A stretch of DNA of 64,000 nucleotides from Populus alba. Lineage: Eukaryota; Streptophyta; Magnoliopsida; Malpighiales; Salicaceae. The stretch is taken from positions 3,763,493 to 3,827,492 of the forward strand of contig NC_133287.1 in the NCBI RefSeq assembly GCF_005239225.2, written 5' to 3'. The notes under the pieces are model-generated. The model ran no database searches. It was not told the origin of the DNA and was given only the letters and a program-made list of their open reading frames with translations. Below are positions 25,760 to 37,898 of this stretch, piece after piece (the stretch's first letter is position 1; each line of letters begins with the position of its first letter). The position numbers were made by a program, and so were the translations under genes.

Positions 25760-26000
25760 GACCTAACTGACGTGGATCCCTGCTGTCTGGTCTTTGTATG
25801 CATTAATTAAATATACAACACCTCTTAGATTTACATCACCCAATTAAAATTTCTCAATCATAATGAAAATAAACTCCATGTGTGCGGCGGCTCGTTGGTC
25901 CACGTTGGCCTCAGGGTCCCACGTCACTCCAAATCTCCGAGTATAAATCACCCCTTTCATCATCCAACTGCAATTAACACTTTTTTTTTACACGAAGTTC
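25760..26000 (+). promoter_or_regulatory. Core promoter of the DUF506 gene with ACGT-core elements
   Basis: TATAAAT at 25942-25948 lies 76 bp before the ATG at 26024. Upstream are three ACGT-core sites: TGACGTGG (25768), CCACGTTG (~25900) and CCCACGTCAC (25918). Such sites are bound by bZIP factors in plants, so stress or ABA control is plausible but not shown. Confidence 0.65.
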
Positions 26001-26023
26001 AGAAGCAGAATTAATCAAATACC

Positions 26024-27166
26024 ATGCCTGGTGCGAGAATTAGAATCCCATTTAATCAACGAAACTTGATGTCTAACATTAATCAGTTCGAGTTTCTTGA
26101 TGAGCCGGCGGCGAGTTTATCCGATATGGTTTTCGGGTTTCTCGAGGATGGTGACTGGTCGTCGGGGAGCTCCGGTAGTGAAGGGTGTCACGAGAATGAA
26201 ATGCTTGAGTTAGAAGATGAAGGGGAAGAGAATGATGGAAATGTTGAAGAGGACAAGACTTTTTGGGAGAACCAACATCAGCTTCTACATGTAAATATCA
26301 CAATTCTTCAATCAATTATTAATTACTATGTTTTTCTCCGGTGGCAATATGTTCAACCTTGTCTAATTTCTGTTTTGTATTGCGGTGTCCAGGCTACCTT
26401 GTTCAGGACCAGCTCCTTGGAGTCAAGGATTAGAAGTATCAGCAAAGAAGCGTTGAAGGAAATACAAATTGCTGGAACCATCTGTGGTTGTGGTAGACCA
26501 ATGGCCGCCTCCTGCCGGAGTTGCTTGATGGCAGAAGTCTCTAGCCGTCTTCGGAATGCCGGTTATAACAGTGCTATCTGCAAGACTAAATGGAGAAGCT
26601 CTCCAGGCATCCCGTCAGGTAGTTAAACCAAGGTCAATATCTTTCATTAAAAAATCTGTTCCTAATCCTCGCCATTGAGGCTGCAAATAGTTAATGTAAA
26701 ACTAGCAATTAATGTCTCTGTTTTTCAACACAACGCAGGAGAGCACACTTTTATGGATGTAATAGACAATTCAAGCTCTAAAAAAGGAGAGGTGAGGGTT
26801 ATAATTGAATTGAATTTTCGGGTCGAGTTTGAGATGGCTAAAGCAAGCGAAGAATACAATCAGCTCGTCCACAGATTACCAGAAGTGTTCGTCGGGAAAG
26901 TTGAAAGATTAAACTCTGTAGTGAAGATCTTATGCTCGGCTGCCAAGAAGTGCATGAAAGAAAAGAAAATGCACTTGGGGCCATGGAGAAAGCAGAGGTA
27001 CATGCAAGCAAAATGGCTTCGGACAACATGTGAAAGGTCAACATCCATGCCTCCCTTCTCGATGGGAGCTTCGGGGCGATTGCCAAGACCGAAGGCGTCC
27101 ATGCTCACAGTGGATTTGAAAGAGATGTTGCCTGATGTACATTGCACCGCAGTTGCGGTTGTGTAA
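26024..27166 (+). CDS. DUF506 family protein (PDDEXK-like, plant-specific), three exons
   Basis: The coding sequence joins 26024-26290, 26393-26618 and 26739-27166 (introns phase 0 and phase 1, all GT-AG), giving 306 residues. The N-terminus has the family signature VFGFLEDGDW (~36-45) and an acidic Glu/Asp-rich stretch at 57-80. Residues 90-164 (ATLFRTSSLESRIR; CGCGRPMAASCRSCL) hold a conserved Cys cluster. Residues 166-260 are the PDDEXK_6-like core: HTFMDVI, IIELNFRVEFEMA, then LPEVFVGKVERL and PWRKQRYMQAKWL. As I remember the family, the IIELNF site is usually Asp-rich (IDIDF/VDLDF); here Glu-x-Asn replaces it, so nuclease activity should not be assumed. Known relatives include a calmodulin-linked repressor of root-hair growth in Arabidopsis; the molecular role is otherwise open. 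The gene stands alone, ~7 kb from the next gene. Confidence 0.93.
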
Positions 27167-28094
27167 TAAGAATATCAGATTTTGTTCTTACTCGCCTGCT
27201 TGCTACCTTGATAGAGATGAGATTATACGAAAGTTTGGGAGAGAGTATCAGCATATACAGAAGAATCATGTAAATAATGGAAATTAATCCACTTAGTTTT
27301 GTGATGTTTGATCAAACAAGAAACTATAAATTCCTTTGATAATTTTATACATTAATATCACTGGAAACATCTCGTTTTCCAATTCCGGTAGTGATATGAA
27401 GCCAAAATTTAGAATTAGTAAGCCACTGTACAGTGGTAAGGATTGGGATTACAAGTTTGTTTTTTTTTTTTTTATTTCAGATTCGAGTTATATGATTTTT
27501 AATATTAATAATCACTAAATACACATAAATTAACCTGCATATTCATATAAATAAAAAAAGAGTTGGTATAAAAAATTCTCAAGAGACGAGTTAATGGGGC
27601 AACTTGGAGTCTCATATTTACGAGGAATACGAGGTTTCAAATCCAATAGTGTTTTTTTTTTAGTCAAAATTAAAAATTTACATAAGAGATAAACCTTTTA
27701 AATTTTAGAGTTTAATGGGTCTCTGTCAAAGATGGATAAATTTATGGTTACATATAGAAAGAGCTAGAATTTAAGGGACGACAAGGGAAAAAGGTATTTT
27801 CTAGTGATGTTACAATTGTTTTGTAAAATTTTAATTCTTTAATCAATTAAATAATAAGTCGAGTAATTTTATTATTATTATAATTATTATTATTCTAGAT
27901 AGAATAGAGAATTTTTAACAAAATAAAGCACGGCACCCAAAATATAGGTAATTTTGCATTTTTCTGTAACAAACTATAAAAATTTAATCTGCCGTAAAAG
28001 TACTTCATCTTTTAAGGCCTACTCTAGCATTCTTTATTACAATATTATATATTATTATTTATTACATATAATAGTTGGATAAACAATTTGCATA

Positions 28095-28790
28095 CAGAAT
28101 ACTATTCACCCTCACATTAAATTGTGGATATACTATTTAAAATTTTACTTTTTTTATTTGGTCCTCAATTTTTATTTTATTTTTGCCCAATTGCATGTTT
28201 TCGGGGCCAAATTCAAAAACAATTAAATTAAATTTATTGACTAAGAAAAAGAATTAAAAGATAGTAGACCAAGATAAAAATGGCATCATAAATAGGTGAT
28301 GATTTTCAAAGTTCACACAAAATATTTACTTTAATCCTCAAACTTTACAACCTATATATATTCGGTCTCTTAATATTTTTTTTGCAATTCAACTTTGATA
28401 TAAAAATTTATTTTTATTATTTTTAGTTTTTAGTTTGAAAGAGAAAAAAAAAAAAGGTCCTCGAAATCCAACAATAAAGAGAAAAAAATTGATTATGAAC
28501 ACAAAAATAGTTAATTTTGATGTCAAAGAGTTTCATTTGGACAAAAAAAGTTTATGTTTATGTGTTTTTTTAAGCCTTGAAATGCCTAAAAACCAGATTT
28601 TTTTTATTTTGGGTCGATTTTGGATTTTTGAGTGATTATTTAAGGTCATATATGAGTTTGTAAAGGTATTTATCCTTTATTATAGGTATTTTGGATCAAA
28701 ATGGGATTGAAAAAAAAGTTTTTGAATAAAAAAAATTTATACCCCACTTTTTTCACCACCTAGTAGACACATGGAGAATATAGGCGATAG
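28095..28790 (+). repeat. Left arm of a large inverted repeat
   Basis: It matches the reverse complement of 30165-30852 in colinear blocks: 'ttcaccctcacattaaattg' near 28110, 'caattaaattaaattta' near 28220, 'catcataaataggtgatga' near 28284, a near-identical ~70-bp block at 28306-28377 (gttcacacaaaatatttact, ctatatatattcgg) and 'agccttgaaatg' near 28573. Identity by eye is ~75-85 %, with indels. Confidence 0.75.
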
Positions 28791-30164
28791 GTTGTATGTG
28801 ATATATTTTTTTTCAAAAATATTAAGATAGACTACATGTTATCCATTCTAGTTACATTAAGAAAATAGAGCCCATGTGCAACCTACTCTTGCATGCCTTG
28901 CTTGTGGGGCCTTCCTTTTAATGGCCAAGCCCATCAATACCTGACCTCTTTCTTTCTTGTTTCATGATTTAAAAAAAATCATATTTTTTTATATGTTTTT
29001 TTAATAATTTTTTAGATTATATTTCAATTAATTCCTCTTCTCTTTGATTTTTTATTTTTTTATTTAGTATTTTTTTTTAAAATAGTAGTTATTTTTTTAA
29101 TTATTTTGTATGTATTTAATTTTTGAAGAGGTTATTCTAATTAAACTTTATTTTTAAAAAATAAAAATTATTTATTTATTTTTGGTATTTCTAACAAGCA
29201 CGCTATTGCGAAATATGTTTTTTTATTTATTTAATATTTTCAATTTAGGATTTCTCCTCTGCCTTCAACTTTAAAAACGGAAATGTGAAAAATAAGTTGA
29301 ATACCAACCTTGCAACTTGCAAGCAATCACCAACTACGCCTAATATGGCAAAAAAAAAAAAAAACAAAAAAAGAGTGTGAGCATACTTGGCCGTGGAGTG
29401 CAAATCATGCCAAAAATTGTGTCGTTGTAAATGAGTTGTCATGATGAATTTGTGCTAAAGCACACGTTGACTCGTAGAAGAAAAATAAAATTTAGCCATC
29501 GAATCTTCAACCCATTTCTTTGTGGATTGCATCTAGACATTCAATTGCTAAAGAAAATCCAAATGTAGATATATTTCTTGTCCCTAGGTCGTCGTCATTG
29601 ACCAAATCCTAATTAGAACATTAAGCAAAATAATTCAAATTATGATGATTTGAAACAAAACAAAAATGTAAGTATTTTTTGAATTCAGTCACCATACCTT
29701 CTTCTTTCTCAATCTAGGGGCCTGATGCTTCCCCTTGTGTGTGCGTGAAGCCGGTTGATCATCCACAGTGAGAAAGATGGATGGGAAATCTGTACCCTTA
29801 AGCCTCTATTGAACTCAATTCTGACCCGTGATTTTGTCTGGTTTCCTCTTGCCAATATTTAGGGTTTGTTTTGCCCTAAATTGTTTTGCATTTTAATGCT
29901 AATTATGTATTTTATATGAGATATCGATAGTTATAAAAATTAAGGTGGTGGGCAATGAAGTGGTGTTGTAGAATTATGATGTGAACGAGGTGGTGGTGGT
30001 GGCAGCATGAAGGTGATAATAGTTAAAATAGTTGGATAATACTATAAAAAAATTTTTATTCATAAAATATTTTTAAGAAATTTTATAATCTAAAAATATT
30101 TTTTTATATAAATGAACAATGTTTAAAATTCTTGTTTTTCTAAAAATTGTGGTTTTAATCTTAG

Positions 30165-30852
30165 ATGACAAGTCGTCTGGTTTTTTTTATTTATCTAGAA
30201 AATCATTTTTCATCTTTTTTTTTTTTACCCAAAGCACTTAGAAAAGAAATAAATACATTTACAAAACCCATAACTGACCTAAAAAAAACAAACAAAAAAA
30301 AGCCGCCCAAAAACTTCGAAACTAAAAATCTTTCCAGGTTTAGATCAGATTTTATAAGCCATTTCAAGGTTAAAAAAAAAAGGCATAAATGGATCTCTTC
30401 TCACCAAATCGAACATTTTAACACCAAGAGAGACCTTTTTTTTGCCCAAATAAGTGGAAACACTGATTTTCTCTTTCTATCACTAGGTTCCAACGACCTC
30501 TCTCTCTCCTCTTTCTCAAACCAGGAATCAAAAAATAATAAAAATTAACTTTTGCAAATTTAAAATATTGAGGAACCGAATATATATAGTTTCTAAAGTT
30601 CAAGGATTAAAGTAAACATTTTGTGTGAACTTTAAAACTATCATCTATTTATGGTGCTTTTTATATTTCGGTACTCTTTCTTTCAATTTTGTCATTAATC
30701 GACAAATTTAATTTAATTGTCCTTAAATTTGGTCTAAAAAAGGATGCAATTATGAAAAAAAAACCTTTAAGGACCAATTTGAAAAACAAAAGGCTAAATT
30801 ATAAACCATACATTCACAATAAAATGTGAGATGGTGAATAATGCATCTTGCT
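30165..30852 (-). repeat. Right arm of the large inverted repeat
   Basis: The reverse complement of 28095-28790 block by block, best at 30562-30655 (aaaatattgaggaaccgaat, aagtaaacattttgtgtgaa). The two arms enclose ~1.4 kb without coding content. The whole 2.8-kb unit could be a foldback or Mutator-like non-autonomous element, or simply two copies of one repeat in opposite orientation. Confidence 0.75.
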
Positions 30853-32108
30853 ACAGGGGAAACCCTACATGTTTTAGTATTTTACTTAACAAGGCTATTT
30901 TAATGCTAGGTTAAAGGAAAAAAACCTGAAAATACTCTAATTAAATATCTTATAAGGTGTTATTAAGCATCACTAAATTATAATCTAACACTACTAGTAA
31001 CCAAAATAATCAATTTAAATATATTTATATCTCATCTCTTCTTTCGATACATGAAATAGGCAATAACAAGATACATAATAAGGACTCTCTTCTACAACAT
31101 ATGTATCAAGACAACATAGTGTTTTTTTTTTTAAATAACACATTCCATTTTTTATATATAAAAAAATGAGCACAATTCTTAAATTTTTTTTTTTAAAATA
31201 ACACATCTTAATGAGTTATGTTGTCAAAAATAGTGCAATCTAATAGATTGCATGATTGGTAACAACACTACTCAACTTAAAAGGAAGATTTTTCAAGTAT
31301 GAGTTCCTTTGTGATTCTCCTCTACATACTTAAAAAATGTTTTTTCAACTATAGTGCAAGCGCTATACAAAGGCTCTCCAGTATATTAGCAAAGATGAAT
31401 TTTCACTCCTCTTCTCATATAAAGAAAAATCGATGAACTCGTAATAATAACTGAGTATTTTTTTAAGTCTACGTGTATCAATATAACAAAAACTTAAAAA
31501 CTAGTGATGAACCGCTCAAAACCCTTAGCAACACTAATAGATTGGGTCAAGGCACTAACGACCATGGGCCATAAATAACATGCTTGGACTCATTTTCTGC
31601 CTGACAGGCATAAACAACTTGCTTAAGCCCAACACTTCCTCGATAATTCATGACCTTTATACAAGTTTCTCAATGTTTCATATTGATCCAATATATATTA
31701 TTTTAAATTGAATACAACTCAAAATATTATATGGAATAAAATGAATTTCAAGCCTTTTTTCTCAAAAAAAAAAAATCAAAATTTATAAGTTATAAATATC
31801 TCAATCGATTTACTATTTACTCATAATTTCTTTATTTTCAATATTTTTAGTATTATTGCATGTGCAATCGCCATTGTTGAAAAATGCTATAAAAATCATA
31901 AATTAACCTTATTTCAAGAGACACATGTATAAAATACCTTGTTCCAAACAAACAAAAACGGTTTCATGACAGAGACTAATCCAAGTTGCTATTACAGATG
32001 ACTCGTTCAGGCGTGTCTTACAGAGAAACAATGGGGCTGCTCTCTCTATTGTTGTGAAACACGCGATGCATTATTGTGGGTTGACAAGTGGACCAGGCCC
32101 TGGTCAAC

Positions 32109-32434
32109 CACGTGTCTCGTGTCGTCGAATCGACAAGTGTTCAACAAGAAAAAGCCAGCTAATCAATCAGAGACAATTGATTAAGCTAATGATAATCAAA
32201 TGTTTTGTTTTATTTGAAATTGTTTGTAAAATGTTAACATTCAAAGCAATAAAAAGAATTTTAACGCACGTGGCTGGCCTGGGTTCGATCAGCACACTGG
32301 GTTGGCGCACGTGAAGGCCAAAATTTGTGGGTCCGAGAGCTGATGGGCGCTATTAATTTTCCCAAGAGTATTGTCTGTCATTTTTTCCTTTCAAGCCTGC
32401 CTCATCTCCAAGCCCGCACGTGGCTGGCCTGGGT
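32109..32434. promoter_or_regulatory. Cluster of four G-boxes with an exact 20-bp direct repeat
   Basis: CACGTG occurs at 32109, 32267, 32308 and 32417. The 20-mer CGCACGTGGCTGGCCTGGGT is present exactly at 32265-32284 and again at 32415-32434, a spacing of 150 bp. The patch is much less AT-rich than its surroundings. G-boxes bind bHLH and bZIP factors, but no gene start is obvious within 1.5 kb, so a regulatory role is only a possibility; it may be part of a repeat. Confidence 0.55.
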
Positions 32435-32979
32435 CTTGGCTGACAATTTTTTTTCGACACTCTTAAAATTTTACAATATTCATTTACTTAAGTATTATTA
32501 TAAATAGTTATAACAATTTTAAAACACAGACATAGAAACTAATAATTTCGAAGTTGTTGAATGTAGCTACACAGCCACCAACACCTTCCCTGTCTATGTT
32601 CTTGACATTTCGGTCCATAAGTTTGAACTCGAGGGAAGGGTGTCACAGTCAAGAACTTGTCGAAATCTTTGCCAAACTTTTGGTATGAAATAAGCTTAGC
32701 TCATGAGCTGTTTGATATCCTAAATTTTGTGGACTTATCAAAACTAGAGTGACTTTCACTTAATTCTATTATAATTCATAGATCTGATGTCTATCCAACA
32801 CCTTAAAGTTTCACATACAATACTAACTCAATCTTCAAAACCTAGCACCCACTCAAACCTGAATCTCGATAACTTATACAAGGTTTTAAAAAGTATTTTG
32901 GGATGCTCCTGATCTAGTCTTGAATTTACTCTAGAACATTCTAAAACTTAATTTTAGAAAGACTACTACTATATATCCA

Positions 32980-33180
32980 AGACTCAATCTTAGATTGACT
33001 ACTAAGCGCTTGGATTAGATCCTAACCCAAATCATAAAACCAGTCTCAACATTGTTTCTATTCAAACTCGAGAAGCCATAGACTCAATTCTAAATCAACT
33101 CTTGGATAGCTTGGATGAGGTTCTATCCCAAACCTCGAACCTTGAACAAATCACAACCAAAATTCCTGGCAACCTAAATC
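32980..33180. repeat. Degenerate ~100-bp tandem repeat
   Basis: GACTCAATCTTAGATTGACT at 32981 and GACTCAATTCTAAATCAACT at 33081 start two similar units, each followed by 'cttggattagatcctaaccc' or 'cttggatgaggttctatccc'. The flanks have weaker similar text. Confidence 0.6.
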
Positions 33181-34052
33181 AAGTTCTCTTATTCAAACCT
33201 CAAGCACCTTAAAAGTGATCTTGGCCTAAATTTTAAAGGCTTCGTACTAGTTCTTGCCTTTAATATCAAATGCTTTGAATTAGTTGTCAATCTAAATCTC
33301 GTTTAATTTTAGACTTTTGAATCTAAATTGACATAAAAAACATTAGATCATAGTATAAAAAAAATTAGTTTTGAAAACCTTTTTCTTAGAAAAAAAAAAA
33401 GGAGTGGTTTGTGGTTCTCAAAAGTTTTCAAAACTTGTTTCTAATTTTATTTTTCTGAAAACCAAAAAACACTTTTCATTTTTTGTTTTCAAAAATTTTG
33501 AAAGAAACAACCCCTTCTCTCTTTTTTTTAACATTAATTACTAATTGTATGAAGAGAGCCTTTACCCAAGTAACTATAAAAACGAGCCTTTCAATTAGTT
33601 GTTGATACTCTCGTGAATTTTAATGACAGATTAAACTCTTAAGAACTTTCAAGCTGAAATGTTTTTCAACTCAGGTCACGGCAGAGCGACAAGGAAACAA
33701 ACCACACTTAATAAAAAATCATATCCGTCAATCAGTATAAAAACTTCCGATCATCAATAATTGAAATACGTTGACTGTGATTTCATTCAAATTTCTTATG
33801 TGCTTGGTCATAGCCGAAACTGGTACAGTGCCAAAAGCTGTCCGTTGTCTACGAGTAGACCCGTATGCATGAAAATCAAGGCAGGCCCACCAGAGTTTCC
33901 CAGGTCCGCATACTTTTGAATAGCATCTAATCATATTATGTATTTTGCTTTTTTGCCTTTGCGTTCTACCATATATGATAAAAGCCTGCACTCAAATTAA
34001 ACAAAGACCTGCAGCATCTCTAATTATTTGGTATAATAGCTACAGATTCATC

Positions 34053-34061
34053 TATATATAT
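34053..34061 (+). promoter_or_regulatory. TATA box of the bHLH gene
   Basis: TATATATA lies about 80 bp before the ATG at 34139, followed by a CT-rich leader (tctttcttcttcttctttt), a usual plant 5'UTR pattern. Confidence 0.6.
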
Positions 34062-34138
34062 AGCTAGTTCTGCTGTCTTTCTTCTTCTTCTTTTCTTTTT
34101 TGGGTTAGTAGCTAGTATTGCTGAAGGTTTTTACATTG

Positions 34139-34980
34139 ATGGAGCACAACTTTAGTTCATTAAGAACTGACAGAAAATTAATAGAGAGAAATAGAAGAAA
34201 TCAAATGAAGGAACTCTACTCCCAGCTTAATTCTCTTGTACCCCATCAAAGCTCAAGGGTTTCTCTCTCTCTCCCTCCCTCATTGTTCACACGTTATTGT
34301 TGTGTATTATATAACATGAAAGCTCTTTTAGTTATGATCTTTCTAGCTCTGATCTTTTCTTTATTATTTTTGTTCTTTTTTTATGGGGATTGCGGTGCAG
34401 GAACCAGTGCTGTCAGTGCCTGATCAGCTAGATGAAGCTGCAAGCTACATAAAAAGGTTGCAGACTAACTTGGAGAAGATGAAGGAAAAGAAAGACAGTT
34501 TAATGGGAATTGAAAGGGCAGATTATACTTGCAAGAACAGTGGTGGAGGAACAACAGCCGGTTTAAGATCACCACAAATTGAGGTTATTGAAACGGGTTC
34601 CACTTTAGAGGTTGTTTTGATGAATGGCCTGGACAGTCGGTTCATGTTCAATGAGATCATTCGTCTGCTTCATGAAGAAGGAGCAGAGATTATTAATGCC
34701 AGTCTTTCTGTTGTAGAAGATACTGTATTCCATACAATACATTCTAAGGTACAGCAGCTACCCAGCCAGGAGATGATTTTTTTATTAATTTTGCTTGACA
34801 ATTTATTTTCTGTGCTTTTTAATAAAGAGTATTGATTGTTTACAAGTTGTAGAGTTCTTCTATAACTCGAGTACTTTCAAATTAATTGTTCAGGTTGGAG
34901 ATTCTGCCCACTGTATTAATGGAGCTGCGAGGATATCTCACAGGCTAAAGAAGTTTGTCCAAGATGATAATGAGTTTTAA
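34139..34980 (+). CDS. bHLH transcription factor, bHLH162/bHLH36-like, three exons
   Basis: The coding sequence joins 34139-34258, 34401-34748 and 34894-34980 (both introns phase 0, GT-AG), giving 184 residues. The basic region and helix 1 lie at ~10-38 (DRKLIERNRRNQMKELYSQL; SLVPH), the loop crosses intron 1, and helix 2 (LPDQLDEAASYIKRLQ-like; here VPDQL) lies at ~46-65. A C-terminal ACT-like region follows from ~85 (IEVIETGSTLEVVLMNGLD; FMFNEIIRLLHEEGAEIINA; VFHTIHSKVGDS; ARISHRLKKFV). Glu and the Arg pair of the DNA-contacting ERNRR are present, but the residue at the usual His-5 position is Arg, so E-box binding with altered preference is possible. It is a nuclear dimeric regulator by family. 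The open frame extends seven codons upstream but only from TTG, so the start is ATG 34139. Reading through donor 34749 would replace the conserved C-terminus, supporting the splice. Confidence 0.93.
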
Positions 34981-35510
34981 ATTGTAATTTGAGTTTTGCT
35001 GGTTAAGTTAAGTATGCATGGAGATCTCATATGCGTGAGTTTCCTACCCAGAAGACTGACTCTATCATGTTGAATATTTGCTTCTTGCCAATATAATTAA
35101 AGATTTATATATTGTTCTTTCTCCTGGCTATCGGTTTTAGGCTTTGTTCATGTGGGATAGAACTGATTGATACATAGATTAGATACGATATCTAAGCTAT
35201 ATATATATTATTTCAGAATTTTATATATGTTTTATATAAATCTAGCCACCATTAATATTATTATAACTCAAGGAGACTACTGGAAAATATTCAATTAATT
35301 ATTAACCAAAATTAAGATCTTCAGTACTTCATAGTAATTATTTCTTGTTGTTTAAATAGATTAATGCATTATTTCCTATCTCCCAGGATACACAGAAACA
35401 AAAAACTGTGTTTATTTCTTTTGAATGCATGGTCTAGAAGTTCGATGATGCTTGCAGCATGATAGGATGAGTCCACTATGATCATTAAGTGGTTGATTGG
35501 AAATATGGTC

Positions 35511-35692
35511 TAACCTGTATTTTAAAAAAAAATTATTTTTTATTAAAAAATAATATATTTTTTATATTTTTGGATTAATTTGATGTGCTGATCCCAAAAA
35601 TAATTTTTTAAAAAATAAAAAATATCATTTTGATGCATTTCTGAATTAAAAATACTTTAAAAAGTAATTATAACCATACTTCCAAATAGACT
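35511..35692. mobile_element. AT-rich MITE-like element
   Basis: It contains 'ttggattaatttgatgtgctgatcccaaaaataattttttaaaaaataaaa', very close to the A-type core, and ends 'aaagtaattataaccatacttccaaatag'. Confidence 0.7.
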
Positions 35693-36562
35693 CATCCAAA
35701 AAAACTACTTGTGCATGTTTAGCACTTTGGGCTTTGGGCGGCACATGCATTATATTTCAGTAGTGTAAAATAAAATTTCACCGTATTATTTGGTTCTCTC
35801 TTGATGATCCTTCATTTTTCCCCTTTCATTTCTCTCTTTTATCTTAGGAATTCAACTTTGGTTTTTATTGTTATCGGTATTTTAAATTTAGTTTTTTTTT
35901 AGTTTTGATTTTTGTCTTTTTTTTGTTAAAGTTTTAATTATTTTCAATTTAATCCTTCAATTCTAATTTATAAGTGTAAGTTTTTCAATTCGGCCCTTCT
36001 ATTTTTGATTCCTTCTTTTTTTCTTTGCTCTTTTTTCAAAGTTTTATGGTTTCAAATTTATCTCTCATTTCTTGTTTTTGATTTGTTTTCAATAAGAATA
36101 ATACAAAATTCAATTTGGTCATTTTTCTTTTCTTTTGATTTTTTATTTTTTCCTGTCTTTTTATCAAAGTATTTATGGTTGTTAATTTTATCCTTCAAAT
36201 TAAGTTTATGTTTTTTGTTATTTCAATAATAATAGTAAATCATTCTAAATTCAAATTTATGATAAGAAATTCTAAATTACATTTTTAAATAAATTATAAA
36301 TGAATATAAATTTGAATTCCATTAAAATAAAATGGTATAAAAAATCAAATATATAAAAATATTATATAAATTAAATGTATCAAATAAATCTAAATGTATT
36401 ATATGTAGTCTATTAATTAAATATAAAAGGTAGTGGTCCTAAAAGAATACCTGGTGTAACTATTCACAAATAGAATCTAGATAGTGTGTGTCGGTATCAA
36501 GATAAAAAGAAAATGTGAATATAATCAAATAGTAAAAAATAAAATTGTCAAAGAGAAGACAC

Positions 36563-36870
36563 GGTGTTGTTGTTGTTGTTGTTTTTAATAATAATGGTGG
36601 TGGTTGTAATAATAATAATAATAATGTAGGTGGCGGTTGTAATAATAATAATAATGTTGGTGGTGGTGGTGGTGATAATAATAATAATAATAATAATAAT
36701 AGTAGTAGTGATAGTGATAGTTATGATAACGGTGATGATAGTAGTGGTGGTTGTGTGATGGTAGTAATAATGATAATGATGATGATGATAATTGTGGTGG
36801 TGATAGTAATAATAATGATACTAATAGTAACAGTAATAACAATGATAATAATAATAAAAATCATAAATAA
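36563..36870. repeat. ~300-bp cryptic trinucleotide repeat, (RRT)n
   Basis: It begins as (GTT)n, then runs as blocks of AAT, GGT, GAT and AGT in one register, so nearly every third base is T and the other two are mostly purines. It is open in one plus frame (Asn/Gly/Asp/Ser runs) and on the minus strand (Tyr/His/Leu runs), as expected for such a repeat. I do not regard it as a gene. Confidence 0.9.
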
Positions 36871-37138
36871 AAAATAAAAAAATAACTAAAAAGAAAAGGG
36901 ATTTTGTTGTAGCCATATGGACAATTCAATATTCATTATAATAGTTAAATGATGTTCATAACCTTCCTAAAAATAAAAACCCTTGCCTTGAAGCCAGTAT
37001 TTTTGTATTTTCACAAAGTTTATTAGTCATTGTAGATTTGGTTGGGGTGTTTTCTTCTATTCAATAGTTTTAATCACAACAAAATAATGAAAATTCTCCT
37101 AAGAATAAAAGAATCAACACAGTAGGGGCAATGATATC

Positions 37139-37141
<3 letters not shown>

Positions 37142-37185
<44 letters not shown>
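37142..37185. repeat. (AT)n microsatellite, ~22 units
   Basis: Uninterrupted AT dinucleotide run. Confidence 0.95.
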
Positions 37186-37188
<3 letters not shown>

Positions 37189-37896
37189 ACAAATAATCAA
37201 GTTATATGTGAGCCCTTAAATTTAAAAAATATAAACAATTAGAGTTAGGGTTTCAGGGTCTTTTATTTAATTTTTAAATTTTTATTAATTATAGGTTTGA
37301 TTAAGGGTGATAACTTAATGTATTATTGATGTAGTATACTCTACATGTTGCCCCTAATAATGCATTGAAAAATAATATAGAATCAATTTAAGATAAATGT
37401 GGTTTGAATTTACCAATAGCTCGTAGATTCTTGAGGTTTGTGATTACTGGTTGGAAAATTGATTCACCAAAGTTTCTAATAATTTATTGTTTTTTGGATT
37501 GTATAAATTTTGCAACTGAATGTGGCTATAAAAATCCTAAACTAACCTAAAAAATAAACAGAAAATCCACATGTTTAATCAATTTTTCTTTTTTAAAAAA
37601 TTCAATCAAACTGAACTGAGACTAATTTGTTTGTGGATCGTGTGTGTGTGTGTTAAAATTCTTTTTTAATAAAAAATCAATTCAAATAAAAAATGTTAAC
37701 TCTGGTATCAAGTTCGAGGAATCTATATGTAAGTGGGGAAGGTAGCTAGCAAGCTAGGATTCTTTTTTATAATATTTTATGAGTCCCTATGTCTAGTTTG
37801 TGTTGGTTGATGAGTTATTGAGGACTTGAGGCATGAAAAAAGGCTTGCTATATAACCAATTGAGTCAATGGTTTACGTCATCACGATGACGATCGA

Positions 37897-37898
37897 GG

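Larger units (their letters stand above)
27167..33990. other. Gene-free intergenic region with a large inverted repeat
   Basis: No recognisable gene. The first ~130 bp is the DUF506 3'UTR. The region is dominated by an inverted pair of ~0.7-kb repeats (28.1-30.85 kb), a G-box-rich patch (32.1-32.43 kb) and a degenerate ~100-bp tandem repeat (32.98-33.18 kb). Frames of 60-127 codons in it are low-complexity Phe/Lys-rich text. Confidence 0.6.

Noticed and set aside
27590..27660. Possible SINE start with GAGGTTTCAAATCC
   Set aside because: The A box is not convincing and the downstream tail does not match the SINE copies in this window.
36585..36842. Tyr/His-rich minus-strand and Asn/Gly-rich plus-strand open frames
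   Set aside because: Both are translations of the (RRT)n tract, which cannot easily contain stops in those frames.
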